From: CALWZE01 sp964645785
GTDB taxonomy: Bacteria; Bacillota; Clostridia; Oscillospirales; Ruminococcaceae
Direction of reading: 5' to 3'
Assembly: GCA_964645785.1 (NCBI GenBank)
Contig: CAZYAV010000008.1
Location: 1 to 60,886, forward strand
DNA: 60,886 bases
Shown here piece after piece: positions 25,781-34,931 of the stretch. Every line of letters starts with the position of its first letter. Position 1 is the first letter of the stretch. The notes under the pieces are model-generated. The model ran no database searches. It worked only from the letters and a program-made list of their open reading frames with translations, and was not told the DNA's origin. The translations under genes were made by a program, and so were the position numbers.

Positions 25781-25814
25781 ATTGTACCCCGGCGCGGGCG
25801 CTCATTCTGTCGAT
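25781..25814 (-). promoter_or_regulatory. Spo0A-type promoter of spoIIGA-sigE
   Basis: On the minus strand TCGACA (plus 25808-25813; 5 of 6 to TTGACA) and TACAAT (plus 25781-25786) are separated by 21 bases instead of 17. The -35 lies inside TGTCGAT (plus 25808-25814), one mismatch from the Spo0A box TGTCGAA. Overlong spacing with a 0A box on the -35 is the architecture of the Bacillus spoIIG promoter. Confidence 0.6.
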
Positions 25815-25831
25815 TGCGGGCGCGGCGCGGC

Positions 25832-25860
25832 TTGACAAACGGCCGCGAATTGTGTACACT
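25832..25860 (+). promoter_or_regulatory. Sigma-A promoter of the tyrS T-box leader
   Basis: A perfect TTGACA (25832-25837), a 17-base spacer and TACACT (25855-25860). Confidence 0.8.
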
Positions 25861-25865
25861 GCACT

Positions 25866-26141
25866 CATCGACAGTTTAAAGGCAGAGACGAAGCAAGCAG
25901 TAGTCCGTGCACCAAACGGCGCAGAGAGTTTTCGGCTGGTGGAAGAAAACGAGCGGTGCACAGCGGATGAATTACAGCTTTTGAGCCGCGTAAAACGCCG
26001 TTTTGCGCACGTTATAGCGCACCCGGTTTGGCATAAACCGGCTGAGGGATCGCGCCGTGAGGCCGGTCTGAACAAAAGGTGGTACCGCGTGCAGCTTTGT
26101 GCGCCCTTTTGCGTGAATTCACCGCGCAGAGGGGCTTTTTT
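25866..26141 (+). promoter_or_regulatory. Tyrosine-specific T-box riboswitch
   Basis: Senses uncharged tRNA-Tyr and switches between termination and read-through into tyrS. The specifier loop GAATTACAGC carries the Tyr codon TAC at 25973-25975. The conserved T-box AAAGGTGGTACCGCG is at 26075-26089, and its TGGT would pair with an ACCA tRNA end. The intrinsic terminator follows: an 11-bp stem (26103-26113 with 26125-26135, some G-U pairs) and a T-run at 26136-26141. Confidence 0.93.
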
Positions 26142-26222
26142 ATTTGCTTTCTGCGCCCTGCCCGACCCGCGCTCCGGCCAAGCCGGAAACAGGCGCAATA
26201 AACAAAGGAAGAGGAAAAAACA

Positions 26223-27449
26223 ATGAATGTATTTGACACACTGGAACAGCGCGGCCTGATTGAGCAGGTCACCGACGCCGAGCAGGTGCGCAAGCTGCTC
26301 GGCAGCGAGCCGGTCACCTTTTACATCGGGTTTGACGCCACGGCGGACAGCCTGCATGTCGGCCACTTTATGCAGATGATGATTATGCGCCGGATGCAGC
26401 GCGCCGGCCACCGACCGATTGCCCTGCTGGGCGGCGGGACGACGATGGTTGGGGATCCGTCCGGCAAAAACGACATGCGCAAGATGATGACAATTGAGAC
26501 AATCCAGCACAACGCAGAGTGCTTTAAGCGGCAGATGCAGAAGTTTGTCGATTTTTCGGACAATAAGGCGATTATGGTCAACAACGCCGACTGGCTGCTG
26601 AACCTAAACTACGTCGAATTCCTGCGGGATATCGGGGTGCATTTTTCGGTCAACCGGATGCTGGCGGCCGAGTGCTTCAAGCAGCGGCTCGCGCGCGGCC
26701 TTTCCTTTTTCGAGTTCAACTACATGCTGATGCAAAGCTATGACTTCTTCAGGCTGTACAGCGATTACGGCTGCAAAATGCAGCTGGGCGGCAACGACCA
26801 GTGGTCCAACATCATCGGGGGGGTTGAGCTGATTCGCCGCAAGGCGCAGGGAGAGGCGTACGGCATGACCTTTACCCTGCTGACCAACAGCGAGGGGAAG
26901 AAAATGGGCAAGACCGAAAAGGGCGCGGTCTGGCTTGACCCCGAAAAGACCTCGCCCTACGAATTCTTCCAGTATTGGCGCAATGTGCCGGACGCGGACG
27001 TCTGCAAGTGCCTGCGCCTGCTCACCGAGGTTCCGCTGGAGGAGATAGCGGCGTTTGAAAAGCAGGGCGGCGAGCAGCTCAACGCCGCCAAGGAGCGGCT
27101 GGCCGTCGAGCTGACCTCCCTTGTCCACAGCCCCGAGGAGGCGCAAAAGGCGCTGGACGCGGCGCGCGCGCTTTTCTCCGGCGGCGGCGACCTCTCCCAC
27201 ATGCCGGCCACCGAGCTGCCTGCGGATGCATTTGCCGACGGCGCCATCGACCTGGTTGGCCTGCTTGTCGCCTGCAAGCTCGCCTCCTCGCGCGGCGAGG
27301 CGCGCCGCCTGGTCGAGCAGGGCGGCGTCATGCTCGGGGACAGGAAAGCAACTGATTGCTTTGAGAAAGTCCCCGCCTCCGCCCTCTCGGGCGACGGCAT
27401 CATCATCAAAAAGGGCAAAAAGGTTTTCCACCGCGCGTTCGTTCGCTGA
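26223..27449 (+). CDS. tyrS: Tyrosyl-tRNA synthetase
   Basis: Class I synthetase that charges tRNA-Tyr. The 408-residue protein has the HIGH-type HVGH (45-48), GGTTMVGDPSG, the tyrosine pocket QSYDFFRLY, GGNDQW, the KMSKS-type KMGKT (about residue 230) and a C-terminal S4 domain (LACKLASSRGEARRLVEQGG). AGGAAGAGGAA precedes the ATG. It is under the T-box just upstream and ends at a strong terminator. Confidence 0.97.
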   Translation: MNVFDTLEQRGLIEQVTDAEQVRKLLGSEPVTFYIGFDATADSLHVGHFMQMMIMRRMQRAGHRPIALLGGGTTMVGDPSGKNDMRKMMTIETIQHNAECFKRQMQKFVDFSDNKAIMVNNADWLLNLNYVEFLRDIGVHFSVNRMLAAECFKQRLARGLSFFEFNYMLMQSYDFFRLYSDYGCKMQLGGNDQWSNIIGGVELIRRKAQGEAYGMTFTLLTNSEGKKMGKTEKGAVWLDPEKTSPYEFFQYWRNVPDADVCKCLRLLTEVPLEEIAAFEKQGGEQLNAAKERLAVELTSLVHSPEEAQKALDAARALFSGGGDLSHMPATELPADAFADGAIDLVGLLVACKLASSRGEARRLVEQGGVMLGDRKATDCFEKVPASALSGDGIIIKKGKKVFHRAFVR

Positions 27450-27485
27450 ACCGCGGCGGGTAAAACAGCCCCGGATACAGTTAAA

Positions 27486-27519
27486 AGGAGCCGTTCCGGT
27501 GCGGAACGGCTCCTTTTTG
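27486..27519 (+). terminator. Terminator of tyrS
   Basis: A 13-bp perfect stem AGGAGCCGTTCCG/CGGAACGGCTCCT with a three-base loop, followed by TTTTTG. Confidence 0.9.
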
Positions 27520-28161
27520 TTTTCGGGGTGTTTGCATTTTTTATTGCGAAGAATTAGCGAATGCAACGGCCGACCATGCAGAGTAACCGTGAACGCCGCT
27601 TCGGACAGCAGCCCTGTAAGGGGTGCTGTCCGGGCAAAAAGAGCATGGTTATCCATGAAAAGGTTTAGAAATCGGAACGAGGGAGAGGCATACAGATGCA
27701 GCTACAGCAAAAAAAGATAAATATGGAGAGAAATTTATTTTCGGACGGAAAGATTTCTGTTTGAAAATCATGCGCACACAGGCTTTCAGACAGCGCTGTC
27801 CCACCGCCATAGGGAGGATTGCACGACCCAATCCCTGCAAGTCAATCTACATTTGAATTTGTTTTGACGCCCAAACCCGTACAAAACACGGTTGACAAAC
27901 GGGAAAGCAGCCTGCGTGCCGCGAAAATCGAACGTTTAAAAACAGTGCAAAAAAACAGGCCGCACGCATGCTGCCTGCTGCCCGACTTCCCGCAGCTTCC
28001 GCGCGCGGAAAACGCCGTTGCCGCTAAAAAATATTCGGCGCACAGTCCGCCCCCTCCATGCCCGGCGCCGCGGGGCACAAGCGCCGCGCCTGCGGCCGGG
28101 GTATGACAGGCGGCATCCGCCGCACTCTGCGCATCGCCGCGCGGATTCCGGGCAGCCGGCA
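27520..28161. other. Gene-poor stretch between tyrS and recN, with an AT-richer patch and a hairpin
   Basis: About 640 bases. At 27602-27632 CGGACAGCA pairs with TGCTGTCCG, extended by GCCC/GGGG. From about 27640 to 27950 the DNA is clearly richer in A and T than anywhere nearby. The only tiny frame with an ATG (27655-27720, 21 codons, basic) has no convincing ribosome binding site. No known RNA or protein family was recognised. Confidence 0.5.
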
Positions 28162-29826
28162 TCATCGCTGTGCCAGCTGCAGCATCTCCGCCGCGTTTTG
28201 CAGCGCGGTCTCGGTGATATTGTCCCCCGAAACAATCCGCGCAAGCTCCCGCACCCGCGCTTCGCGGTCAAGCGGGTAAACGTTGGTATAGGTGCGGCCG
28301 TCCGATACGGTCTTTTCGATTTTGAGGTGCACATCCGCATAGGCCGCAATCTGCGCCGAGTGGGTCACGCAGATGGTCTGCCTTGCCGCGGCCAGCTGCT
28401 TGAGCTTCTGCCCGATTTTCCCGGCGCTTGTGCCGCTGACCCCCGTGTCGATCTCGTCAAAAATCAGGGTGCCGATCTCGTCCTTTTCCGCAAGCGCGTT
28501 TTTGATGGAGAGCATGATGCGGGAAAGCTCGCCGCCCGACGCGATGCGCGACATCGGCTTGGGCGGCTCACCCGGGTTGGTGGAGATGCAGAACTCGATG
28601 TTGTCCTTGCCGATTCTGCCAAGCTTTCCCTGCTCGCACTTCATCGAAAGGCGCACGTCCGGCATGTTGAGAAAGCGCAGCTCCTCCGCGATGCGCGCGG
28701 AAAACCGGTTAAACGCCGCGACGCGCGCCTCGTGCAGCCGGTTTGCCAGCGCGTCGGCCTGCCGCAGCTTTTCGTCAAACTGCGCGCGCAGCTGCTCCAT
28801 GCGCTCGTCCGCAAATTCGATCGTCTCCAGCTCCCGCTTCGCCTTTTCAAGGTACGCGAGGATCTCCTCAACCGTTTCCCCGTACTTTTTGCGCAGCTTA
28901 TAAATCAAGTCCAGGCGCTCCTCAACCTGCGAGAGGTCGTCGAGGTCAAAGTCGAAGGATTCCAGGAAGCCGTTTACCTCGGACGCAAGGTCGTTGAGGC
29001 CGTAATACAGCTCGCTGAGCCGGGCGGAGGCGCCGTCCAGCTCGTCGCTGAACCCGTCCAGTGCCTCCAGCAGCCCGCAGGCCGTGAACACCATCGAGAC
29101 CGCGCCGTCCACGTCCGAATCCCCCGAAAGAATCATGCCGGCCTGCCGCAGGTTTTCCAGAATCTTTTCGGAATTGCGCATGGCGGCGCGGCGCTTGGCC
29201 AGCTCCTCGTCCTCGCCCGGCGTAAGCTCTGCCTGCTCGATTTCGTCAATCTGGTAGCGCAGCAGGTCGGTTCGGCGCGCCTTTTCCGCCTCGTCCATCG
29301 TCTGCGCCTTCAGCTCGCGGTTAATCGAGACAAGCTCCCTGTACACTTCGCCGTACTGCGCAAGCAGCTCCGCAAGCTCGGCGTAATTGTCCAGCACATC
29401 AATGTGCCGCTCGGGGTTCAGCAGATCCTGGTTGTCGTGCTGGCCGTGGATGTTAATCAGGTTTGCGCAGATTTCCCGCACCGTTGCCGCCGTCGCGGGC
29501 TTGCCGTTCACCCGGCACTGGCTCTTGCCGTCAACCGTGATTTCCCGGTGCAGAATCAGCGTCCCGTCGCATTCATAGCCCTGCGCTGTGATGCGCTCGA
29601 TATTGCGTTCGGACACCCCCTCAAACGTCGCCCAGATCACCGCCTTATACGCCCCTGTGCGCACGATTTCCCGCGTGGTGCGGTTGCCGAGAATCGCGTT
29701 GATCGAGTCGATCAGGATGGATTTGCCCGCCCCGGTTTCGCCGGTCAGGATGTTCAGCCCGTCCTTAAACTGGATATTCGCCTTTTCAATGACCGCGACG
29801 TTTTCGATGTTGAGTTCACGCAGCAT
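28162..29826 (-). CDS. recN: DNA repair protein RecN
   Basis: SMC-like ATPase of double-strand-break repair. The 554-residue protein starts MLRELNIENVAVIEK, has Walker A GETGAGKS (29-36), a long coiled coil in the middle, the ABC signature IASGGELSRIMLSIK, Walker B LIFDEIDTGVSG, and the CVTHSAQIAAYAD switch. It is the last gene of the leftward asp23-to-recN run and follows argR, as in Bacillus. spoIVB and spo0A, which follow recN in Bacillus, are absent here. Confidence 0.97.
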   Translation of the reverse strand: MLRELNIENVAVIEKANIQFKDGLNILTGETGAGKSILIDSINAILGNRTTREIVRTGAYKAVIWATFEGVSERNIERITAQGYECDGTLILHREITVDGKSQCRVNGKPATAATVREICANLINIHGQHDNQDLLNPERHIDVLDNYAELAELLAQYGEVYRELVSINRELKAQTMDEAEKARRTDLLRYQIDEIEQAELTPGEDEELAKRRAAMRNSEKILENLRQAGMILSGDSDVDGAVSMVFTACGLLEALDGFSDELDGASARLSELYYGLNDLASEVNGFLESFDFDLDDLSQVEERLDLIYKLRKKYGETVEEILAYLEKAKRELETIEFADERMEQLRAQFDEKLRQADALANRLHEARVAAFNRFSARIAEELRFLNMPDVRLSMKCEQGKLGRIGKDNIEFCISTNPGEPPKPMSRIASGGELSRIMLSIKNALAEKDEIGTLIFDEIDTGVSGTSAGKIGQKLKQLAAARQTICVTHSAQIAAYADVHLKIEKTVSDGRTYTNVYPLDREARVRELARIVSGDNITETALQNAAEMLQLAQR

Positions 29827-29842
29827 AATTTTACCCTTCGCT

Positions 29843-30295
29843 TTACTGGATCATCAAATTGAGCGTTTTGACCACTTCCCGCGCGTCGGCCGGCGTCTCC
29901 ACCGCGCAGAAGATGGTGTCGTCCCCCGCGATTGTGCCGACGATATGCTCAAAGCCCATCGAATCGAGCGCCGCGCAGGCGGCGTTGCCCATCCCGTTAA
30001 AGCACTTCAGCACAACGAGGTTGCCCGCGGACTGCACCGAGATGACCGACTCCCTGAAAATGGTGCGGAACTTGCCGCTGTGCTCCTCCATGCCGTTTTC
30101 GCTCGGCGAGGCATAGCGCGTCTCCCCGTCGTGGCCGGTCACCTTAATCAGGCGCAGCTCCTTGATATCGCGGGAAACGGTTGCCTGCGTCACGTTAAAG
30201 CCCTGCTCCCGCAGATAGGTCAGCAGCTCTTCCTGGGTGGAAATCGCGCGGTCGCTGATCAGCTTGGAGATGGCGCGCAGTCGGTTGCTCTTCAT
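29843..30295 (-). CDS. argR: Arginine repressor ArgR/AhrC
   Basis: Hexameric arginine-dependent regulator of arginine synthesis and breakdown. The 150-residue protein has the N-terminal winged helix (TQEELLTYLREQGFNVTQATVSRDIKELRLIK, in pieces) and the C-terminal oligomer/arginine domain with the signature GTIAGDDTIFCA. It lies 3 bases after nadK. No arginine pathway gene is in the window. Confidence 0.96.
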   Translation of the reverse strand: MKSNRLRAISKLISDRAISTQEELLTYLREQGFNVTQATVSRDIKELRLIKVTGHDGETRYASPSENGMEEHSGKFRTIFRESVISVQSAGNLVVLKCFNGMGNAACAALDSMGFEHIVGTIAGDDTIFCAVETPADAREVVKTLNLMIQ

Positions 30296-30298
30296 GGT

Positions 30299-31147
30299 TT
30301 ATCTCCTTTCGGAAATCTCGTTATACAGCAGGTCGTAAAAATTCCGGCGGCTTGAGCTTAAAAGCTTGAGCGTCCGGTCGCTTTTGGCCACCAGCACCTC
30401 GTCCCGGTAATCAATTTCGCCAAGCAGGTTGCCGTCCGACGAGACAAACGCCTCGTTGTGCACCCGTTCCACCGGCCGGATGGAGATGGTCTTTCCGTCC
30501 GCCAGCACGTACGAGCGGGAAAACAGGGAGTGGGCGCAGATTGGCGTGACGATCACCGCGTTGAGGGTCGGCTCCACAATCGGGCCGCCGGCGGACAGCG
30601 AATACCCGGTTGCGCCGGTCGGCGTCGCGGCAATCACCCCGTCGCACCGCAGGGTGCCCAGATGGCTGCCGCCGTACTGGATTGCGATTTCCGCCGTCTT
30701 GGCGCGGTTCGCCCGGGAGACGACCACCTCGTTCACCGCAAAGTAATGGCGCTCGGGCGCCGAGGCGAGCGCGATGTCCAGCAGGACACGCTCGGACACC
30801 GCCATGCCGGCAAGCTCCTCCGCCGTTGCCGAGCCGAGAAAATCCGCCAGGTCAAACGCAGCCAAAAAGCCGATTCTGCCCGCGTTAATCCCGAAAATCG
30901 GCCGGTCTGCCGCCAGCGCAAGCTGCGCGCTTTTCAGCATGGTGCCGTCCCCGCCCACCGCCGCAAGCATGTCGTAGGCGCCGCTTTGCGCCGCCGCTGT
31001 GCCGGCCGTCGGGATATCCGCAAACAGCCCCGCGTGCTCCGGCGCGCTCACCCATTCCACGCCGATGGCGGACAGCTTTTGGGCGACGGCGCGCGCCGCG
31101 TCGATGTGTTTCTGCTCGTCCGTATTCGGGCAAAGGAAAATTCGCAT
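30299..31147 (-). CDS. nadK: NAD kinase
   Basis: Phosphorylates NAD to NADP. The 282-residue protein has the catalytic GGDGT (65-69), FGINAGRIGFLAAF, the NE-type NEVVVSRA segment and the glycine-rich TPTGATGYSLSAGGPIV. It sits between tlyA and argR, the common clostridial order. Confidence 0.96.
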   Translation of the reverse strand: MRIFLCPNTDEQKHIDAARAVAQKLSAIGVEWVSAPEHAGLFADIPTAGTAAAQSGAYDMLAAVGGDGTMLKSAQLALAADRPIFGINAGRIGFLAAFDLADFLGSATAEELAGMAVSERVLLDIALASAPERHYFAVNEVVVSRANRAKTAEIAIQYGGSHLGTLRCDGVIAATPTGATGYSLSAGGPIVEPTLNAVIVTPICAHSLFSRSYVLADGKTISIRPVERVHNEAFVSSDGNLLGEIDYRDEVLVAKSDRTLKLLSSSRRNFYDLLYNEISERR

Positions 31148-31165
31148 TCCGATTCTACGCTCCCA

Positions 31166-31957
31166 TCACAAATTCGCGTGCGACGCGTCCACGACCGCCG
31201 CGACGTCCGGCATATCCGGCTCTCCGCCGCCGTTTTGCAGAAAAAGCAGGTACTCGATGTTGCCCTCCGGCCCCCGGATCGGCGAATAATCCAGCCCGCA
31301 CGGGGCAAGGCCGTTTTCCCGCGCATAGCCGAGAACCTTTTGGATGACCTCGATGTGGGTGTCCCTCTCCCGCACGACCCCCTTTTTGCCGACCTTTTCC
31401 CTGCCCGCCTCAAACTGCGGCTTAATCAGGCAGACGGCCTGTGCAGACGGCCTGAGCAGCGGCTTCACCGCCGGGAAAATCAGCTTGAGCGAGATGAAGG
31501 AGACGTCGACCGAGAAAAAGTCGAGCGGCTCCGGAATCTGCTCGGGGGTGATATAGCGCACGTTGGTGCGCTCCAGGTTGACGACCCGCCCGTCGGTTCG
31601 CAGCTTCCAGGCCAGCTGGCCGTAGCCGACATCCACCGCGTAGACCCGCGCCGCGCCGTTTTGCAGCATACAGTCGGTAAAGCCGCCGGTCGACGCGCCA
31701 ATATCCGCGCAGACCTTGCCCGCAAGCGAAAGCGGAAAGACCTCCATCGCCTTTTTGAGCTTTTTGCCGCCCCGGCTTACAAATTCGTTGTCCAGCCCCT
31801 TCAGCTCGATTTCCGCATCCTCGGCGTAGGCCATACCGGGCTTATCCGCGCGCTCGCCGCCGACAAATACCAGCCCGGCCATGATAATCGCCTTTGCTTT
31901 TTCGCGGCTCTCCACAAGGTTGCGCCGCACAAGCAGCAGGTCAAGCCGTTCCTTCAC
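31166..31957 (-). CDS. tlyA: TlyA family rRNA methyltransferase
   Basis: The 263-residue protein combines an N-terminal S4 RNA-binding domain (MKERLDLLLVRRNLVESREKAK begins it) with an FtsJ-like methyltransferase domain (ADIGASTGGFTDCMLQNGAARVYAVDVG for the SAM site). Characterised TlyA proteins 2'-O-methylate 16S/23S rRNA cytidines and may act as hemolysins; activity here is inferred from family. It overlaps the dxs end by 17 bases. Confidence 0.92.
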   Translation of the reverse strand: MKERLDLLLVRRNLVESREKAKAIIMAGLVFVGGERADKPGMAYAEDAEIELKGLDNEFVSRGGKKLKKAMEVFPLSLAGKVCADIGASTGGFTDCMLQNGAARVYAVDVGYGQLAWKLRTDGRVVNLERTNVRYITPEQIPEPLDFFSVDVSFISLKLIFPAVKPLLRPSAQAVCLIKPQFEAGREKVGKKGVVRERDTHIEVIQKVLGYARENGLAPCGLDYSPIRGPEGNIEYLLFLQNGGGEPDMPDVAAVVDASHANL

Positions 31958-33854
31958 TTACCCCAGCCCCCCGAATTTTCTGGATCGCCCCCTGCGCAGG
32001 CGGCGCAGAGCCCGCCTCCTGCATAATCCGCGCAAGGGACGCGCCGTCGAGCGAATAGCGGCGCAGCTGCTCCGCAACCGACGCGTGCGCGATGACCGGC
32101 CGGTCAATCGCGGCGTAGATATACCGCCCCTTATAGCCGCGCCCGGCAAGCAGCCGCAGGAAATGCTCCCCGATGCCGCCGGCGGCGACCCCCTCCTCCG
32201 CAAAGACGATGCGGTCGTACCGCATGGCGGCCTCCACCGCGGCCGGGTCAAGCGGCCAGATCCGGTTCAGCTTGAGGATGTCCGGCGGATGGCCGAACTG
32301 CCCGCAGGCGTCCAGCACCTGGGAAAATTCCCGCCCGTAGGTCACAAACAGCCGCCGCGCGCGCCGCCCGTTCTGGATGAGGTCGAAGGGCGCGCCGGTG
32401 GAGCGATACGCCTGCGTGTTCCGGTCGCACCCCCCGCGCGGGTAGCGGATCGCCGCAGGCCCCGGCGTCCGCAGCAGCCGCGCAAGCCAGTCCTCCAGCT
32501 CGCTGTAATTGCTGGGGGAAAGGACGGTAAAGCCGGGAATCGAGCTTAAAAACGCGGCGTCAAACACGCCCTGGTGGGTTTCCCCGTCCTCCCCGACAAG
32601 GCCGGCGCGGTCGACCGCCAGCAGGAAGTCCGCGCCGCCAAGCGCGATGTCGTGGAACAGCTGGTCAACCGCGCGCTGTAAAAAGGTGGAATAAACCGCG
32701 AATACCGGCTTCATCCCGCCCTTTGCAAGCCCGCCGCAAAAGGTCACGGCGTGCTCCTCCGCGATGCCGACGTCAAAAAACCGTGTGGGGAACTGCTTTG
32801 CAAAGTATTGCAGCCCCGTGCCGTACTTCATCGCCGCCGTCACCGCGCAGATCCGGCGATCCTCCTGCGCAAGGGCGCACAGCTGCTTGCCGAATGTGTT
32901 GGAATAGCTATCCGCAAGGGAGATGTCCGGGTTGCCTGCCTCCAGGTCGAACCGGCCGACGCCGTGGTAGGCGCCCGGGTTCTCCTCCGCAAGTGCAAAG
33001 CCCTTTCCCTTTACAGTTAAAACATGCAGCAGAATAGGGCCGTTCATCCGGCGGACATTGTTTAAAATGCGGCAGAGATCCGCGAGGTTGTGCCCGTCGA
33101 CAGGGCCGACATAGTTGAACCCGAATTCCTCAAACAGCGTCCCGTTATAGACCGCGCGGCGGATTGCGTTTTTGGATTTGAGCAGGGTATTCATCAAAAA
33201 CGGCCCAATGAGCGGCACGCGCTCCAAAAAGCGCTGGATGCGGCGCTTGAAGCGGGAGTAATTGTAATCTGTGCGCAGATACAGCAGATATTCCGCCAGC
33301 GACCCGACGCTTTTGGAGATGGACATTTTGTTGTCGTTCAGGATAACAATCAGGTTTTTGAGGCTGCTGTCCAGGCTGTTGATCGCCTCATACACCATCC
33401 CGTTGACCATCGAACCGTCGCCGATGAGCGCGATGGTTTTGCTGTCGTCCCCGTGCAGCGCCTTGGCGCGCGCAAGCCCGATGGCGGAGGAGACCGAGGT
33501 GCCGCTGTGCCCCGCGATAAAGCTGTCGTACTCGCTCTCGGCCGGCTTGGGGAACCCCGCAGGGCCGCCGCTTTTGCGCAGCCGGCCAAAATCCGCCTGC
33601 CGCCCGGTCAGCAGCTTGTGCGCATAGCACTGGTGGCCGACGTCAAAAACAATCGTGTCCCGCGGGGTGTCAAAGCATTTGTGCAGCGCGACCGTCAGCT
33701 CCACCACGCCGAGATTGGAGGCAAGGTGCCCGCCCGTTTGGGAGACGGAGGAAATCAGCTCGGCGCGAATCTCGGCGCAGAGCCGGTTGAGCTGGTCGTC
33801 GTTCAGCTGCCTTAAATCCTCCGGGGAGCGAATTGTGCCAAGAAGCCCGTCCAT
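31941..33854 (-). CDS. dxs: 1-deoxy-D-xylulose-5-phosphate synthase
   Basis: Thiamine-diphosphate enzyme joining pyruvate and glyceraldehyde 3-phosphate, the entry step of the MEP isoprenoid pathway. The 637-residue protein has HLASNLGVVELTVALH, VFDVGHQCYAHKLLTGR, the GDGSMVNGM cofactor motif and the transketolase-like middle domain DVGIAEEHAVTFCGGLA and DRAGLVGEDGETHQGVFD. It is co-located with ispA, its pathway relative. Confidence 0.96.
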   Translation of the reverse strand: MDGLLGTIRSPEDLRQLNDDQLNRLCAEIRAELISSVSQTGGHLASNLGVVELTVALHKCFDTPRDTIVFDVGHQCYAHKLLTGRQADFGRLRKSGGPAGFPKPAESEYDSFIAGHSGTSVSSAIGLARAKALHGDDSKTIALIGDGSMVNGMVYEAINSLDSSLKNLIVILNDNKMSISKSVGSLAEYLLYLRTDYNYSRFKRRIQRFLERVPLIGPFLMNTLLKSKNAIRRAVYNGTLFEEFGFNYVGPVDGHNLADLCRILNNVRRMNGPILLHVLTVKGKGFALAEENPGAYHGVGRFDLEAGNPDISLADSYSNTFGKQLCALAQEDRRICAVTAAMKYGTGLQYFAKQFPTRFFDVGIAEEHAVTFCGGLAKGGMKPVFAVYSTFLQRAVDQLFHDIALGGADFLLAVDRAGLVGEDGETHQGVFDAAFLSSIPGFTVLSPSNYSELEDWLARLLRTPGPAAIRYPRGGCDRNTQAYRSTGAPFDLIQNGRRARRLFVTYGREFSQVLDACGQFGHPPDILKLNRIWPLDPAAVEAAMRYDRIVFAEEGVAAGGIGEHFLRLLAGRGYKGRYIYAAIDRPVIAHASVAEQLRRYSLDGASLARIMQEAGSAPPAQGAIQKIRGAGVSEGTA

Positions 33855-33858
33855 GGCG

Positions 33859-34728
33859 TTACATCACCCTTACGCGTAAATTCTCGGCGAGCGCGCGCAA
33901 AAACGCCCCCGCATCGCCTGAAAACCCGGCGTCGAGCGCGCGCAGCGCCGCCGCCGTCCTCTCGTTTGCCGCACGCCTTGCCCCGTCCAGCCCGGCAAGG
34001 CGGACATAGGTGCGCTTGCTCTGCGCTTCGTCGCTGCCGACCGGCTTGCCCAGCGTCCCGGTGTCCGAGGTGCAGTCCAGAATATCGTCGATAATCTGGA
34101 ACGCGACGCCGATTTCCCGCGCGAATCCATCCGCCGCGGCCAGCTGCGCCCCGGAAGCGCCGGCGGCCAGCGCCCCCATGCGCGCCGCGGCGCGGATCAG
34201 CGCGCCGGTTTTGCGCGCGTCCAGCTCGGTCAGCTCCGCAAGGGAAAGCTCGCGGGTCTCCGCCTCCAGGTCAAGCTCCTGCCCGCGGATCATGCCGAGG
34301 CACCCGGCCGCGCGGGACAGGGTCTGCACACAGGCCGCCGCATCCTGCATTTCGCAGAGCGTCTCGAACGCCAGGGTCAGCAGCGCGTCCCCTGCAAGCA
34401 GCGCGACCGTCTCCCCATACGCGATGTGGCAGGCGGGCTTGCCGCGGCGCAGCGCGTCGTCGTCCATGCAGGGCAGGTCGTCGTGGATAAGGGAATAGGC
34501 GTGCAGCATCTCCACCGCGCAGGCCGCCGGCAGCGCCCTGTCCGCGGGCGCGCCGCAGGCCTCGCACACCGCAAGGCAAAGCGCCGCGCGGATCCGCTTG
34601 CCGCCCCCAAGCAGGCTGTAGCGCATCGCCTCAATCACCCGCGAATCCGCCCGCTGCGCGTCCATGCGCGCCGCAAGGCCGCGCTCGGTCATCTCCCGAT
34701 AGGCCGCAAGCTGCGTTTCGTAATTCAT
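33859..34728 (-). CDS. ispA: Polyprenyl synthetase (farnesyl/geranylgeranyl diphosphate synthase)
   Basis: Makes farnesyl (or geranylgeranyl) diphosphate from IPP and DMAPP. The 289-residue protein has the first Asp-rich motif LIHDDLPCMDDD, the second QIIDDILD, and the GGKRIRAAL lysine/arginine site. The residue pattern before the first motif fits a short-chain enzyme. It overlaps the xseB stop (ATGA) and precedes dxs. Confidence 0.94.
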   Translation of the reverse strand: MNYETQLAAYREMTERGLAARMDAQRADSRVIEAMRYSLLGGGKRIRAALCLAVCEACGAPADRALPAACAVEMLHAYSLIHDDLPCMDDDALRRGKPACHIAYGETVALLAGDALLTLAFETLCEMQDAAACVQTLSRAAGCLGMIRGQELDLEAETRELSLAELTELDARKTGALIRAAARMGALAAGASGAQLAAADGFAREIGVAFQIIDDILDCTSDTGTLGKPVGSDEAQSKRTYVRLAGLDGARRAANERTAAALRALDAGFSGDAGAFLRALAENLRVRVM

Positions 34729-34931
34729 TGTGCGTCCTCCCCGGCCTGGCCGGTCAGCGTTTCAATCTCCAGCCGGGCGGCGCTCAAAAGCGTTCCGGCG
34801 TATTGAATCAGCTCCCCCGCCTCTTTATACAGCGCCACCGATTCCTCCAGCGTCGCGCTGCCGGCGGCCAGCGCCGCGCCGATCTCCTCGACCCGCGCGA
34901 CCGCCTGTTCAAAGCTAAGCTTACAATCCAT
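34725..34931 (-). CDS. xseB: Exodeoxyribonuclease VII small subunit
   Basis: A 68-residue helical partner of XseA. The pattern LSFEQAVARVEEIGAAL and ATLEESVALYKEAGELI is diagnostic for XseB. It overlaps xseA upstream by 11 bases and ispA downstream, so it is translationally coupled. Confidence 0.93.
   Translation of the reverse strand: MDCKLSFEQAVARVEEIGAALAAGSATLEESVALYKEAGELIQYAGTLLSAARLEIETLTGQAGEDAQ

Noticed and set aside
28018..29862. 614-codon open frame on the plus strand opposite recN
   Set aside because: It is the complement of a certain recN gene. Its translation is Arg/Val/His/Leu-rich with no domain, typical of antisense frames in GC-rich genes.
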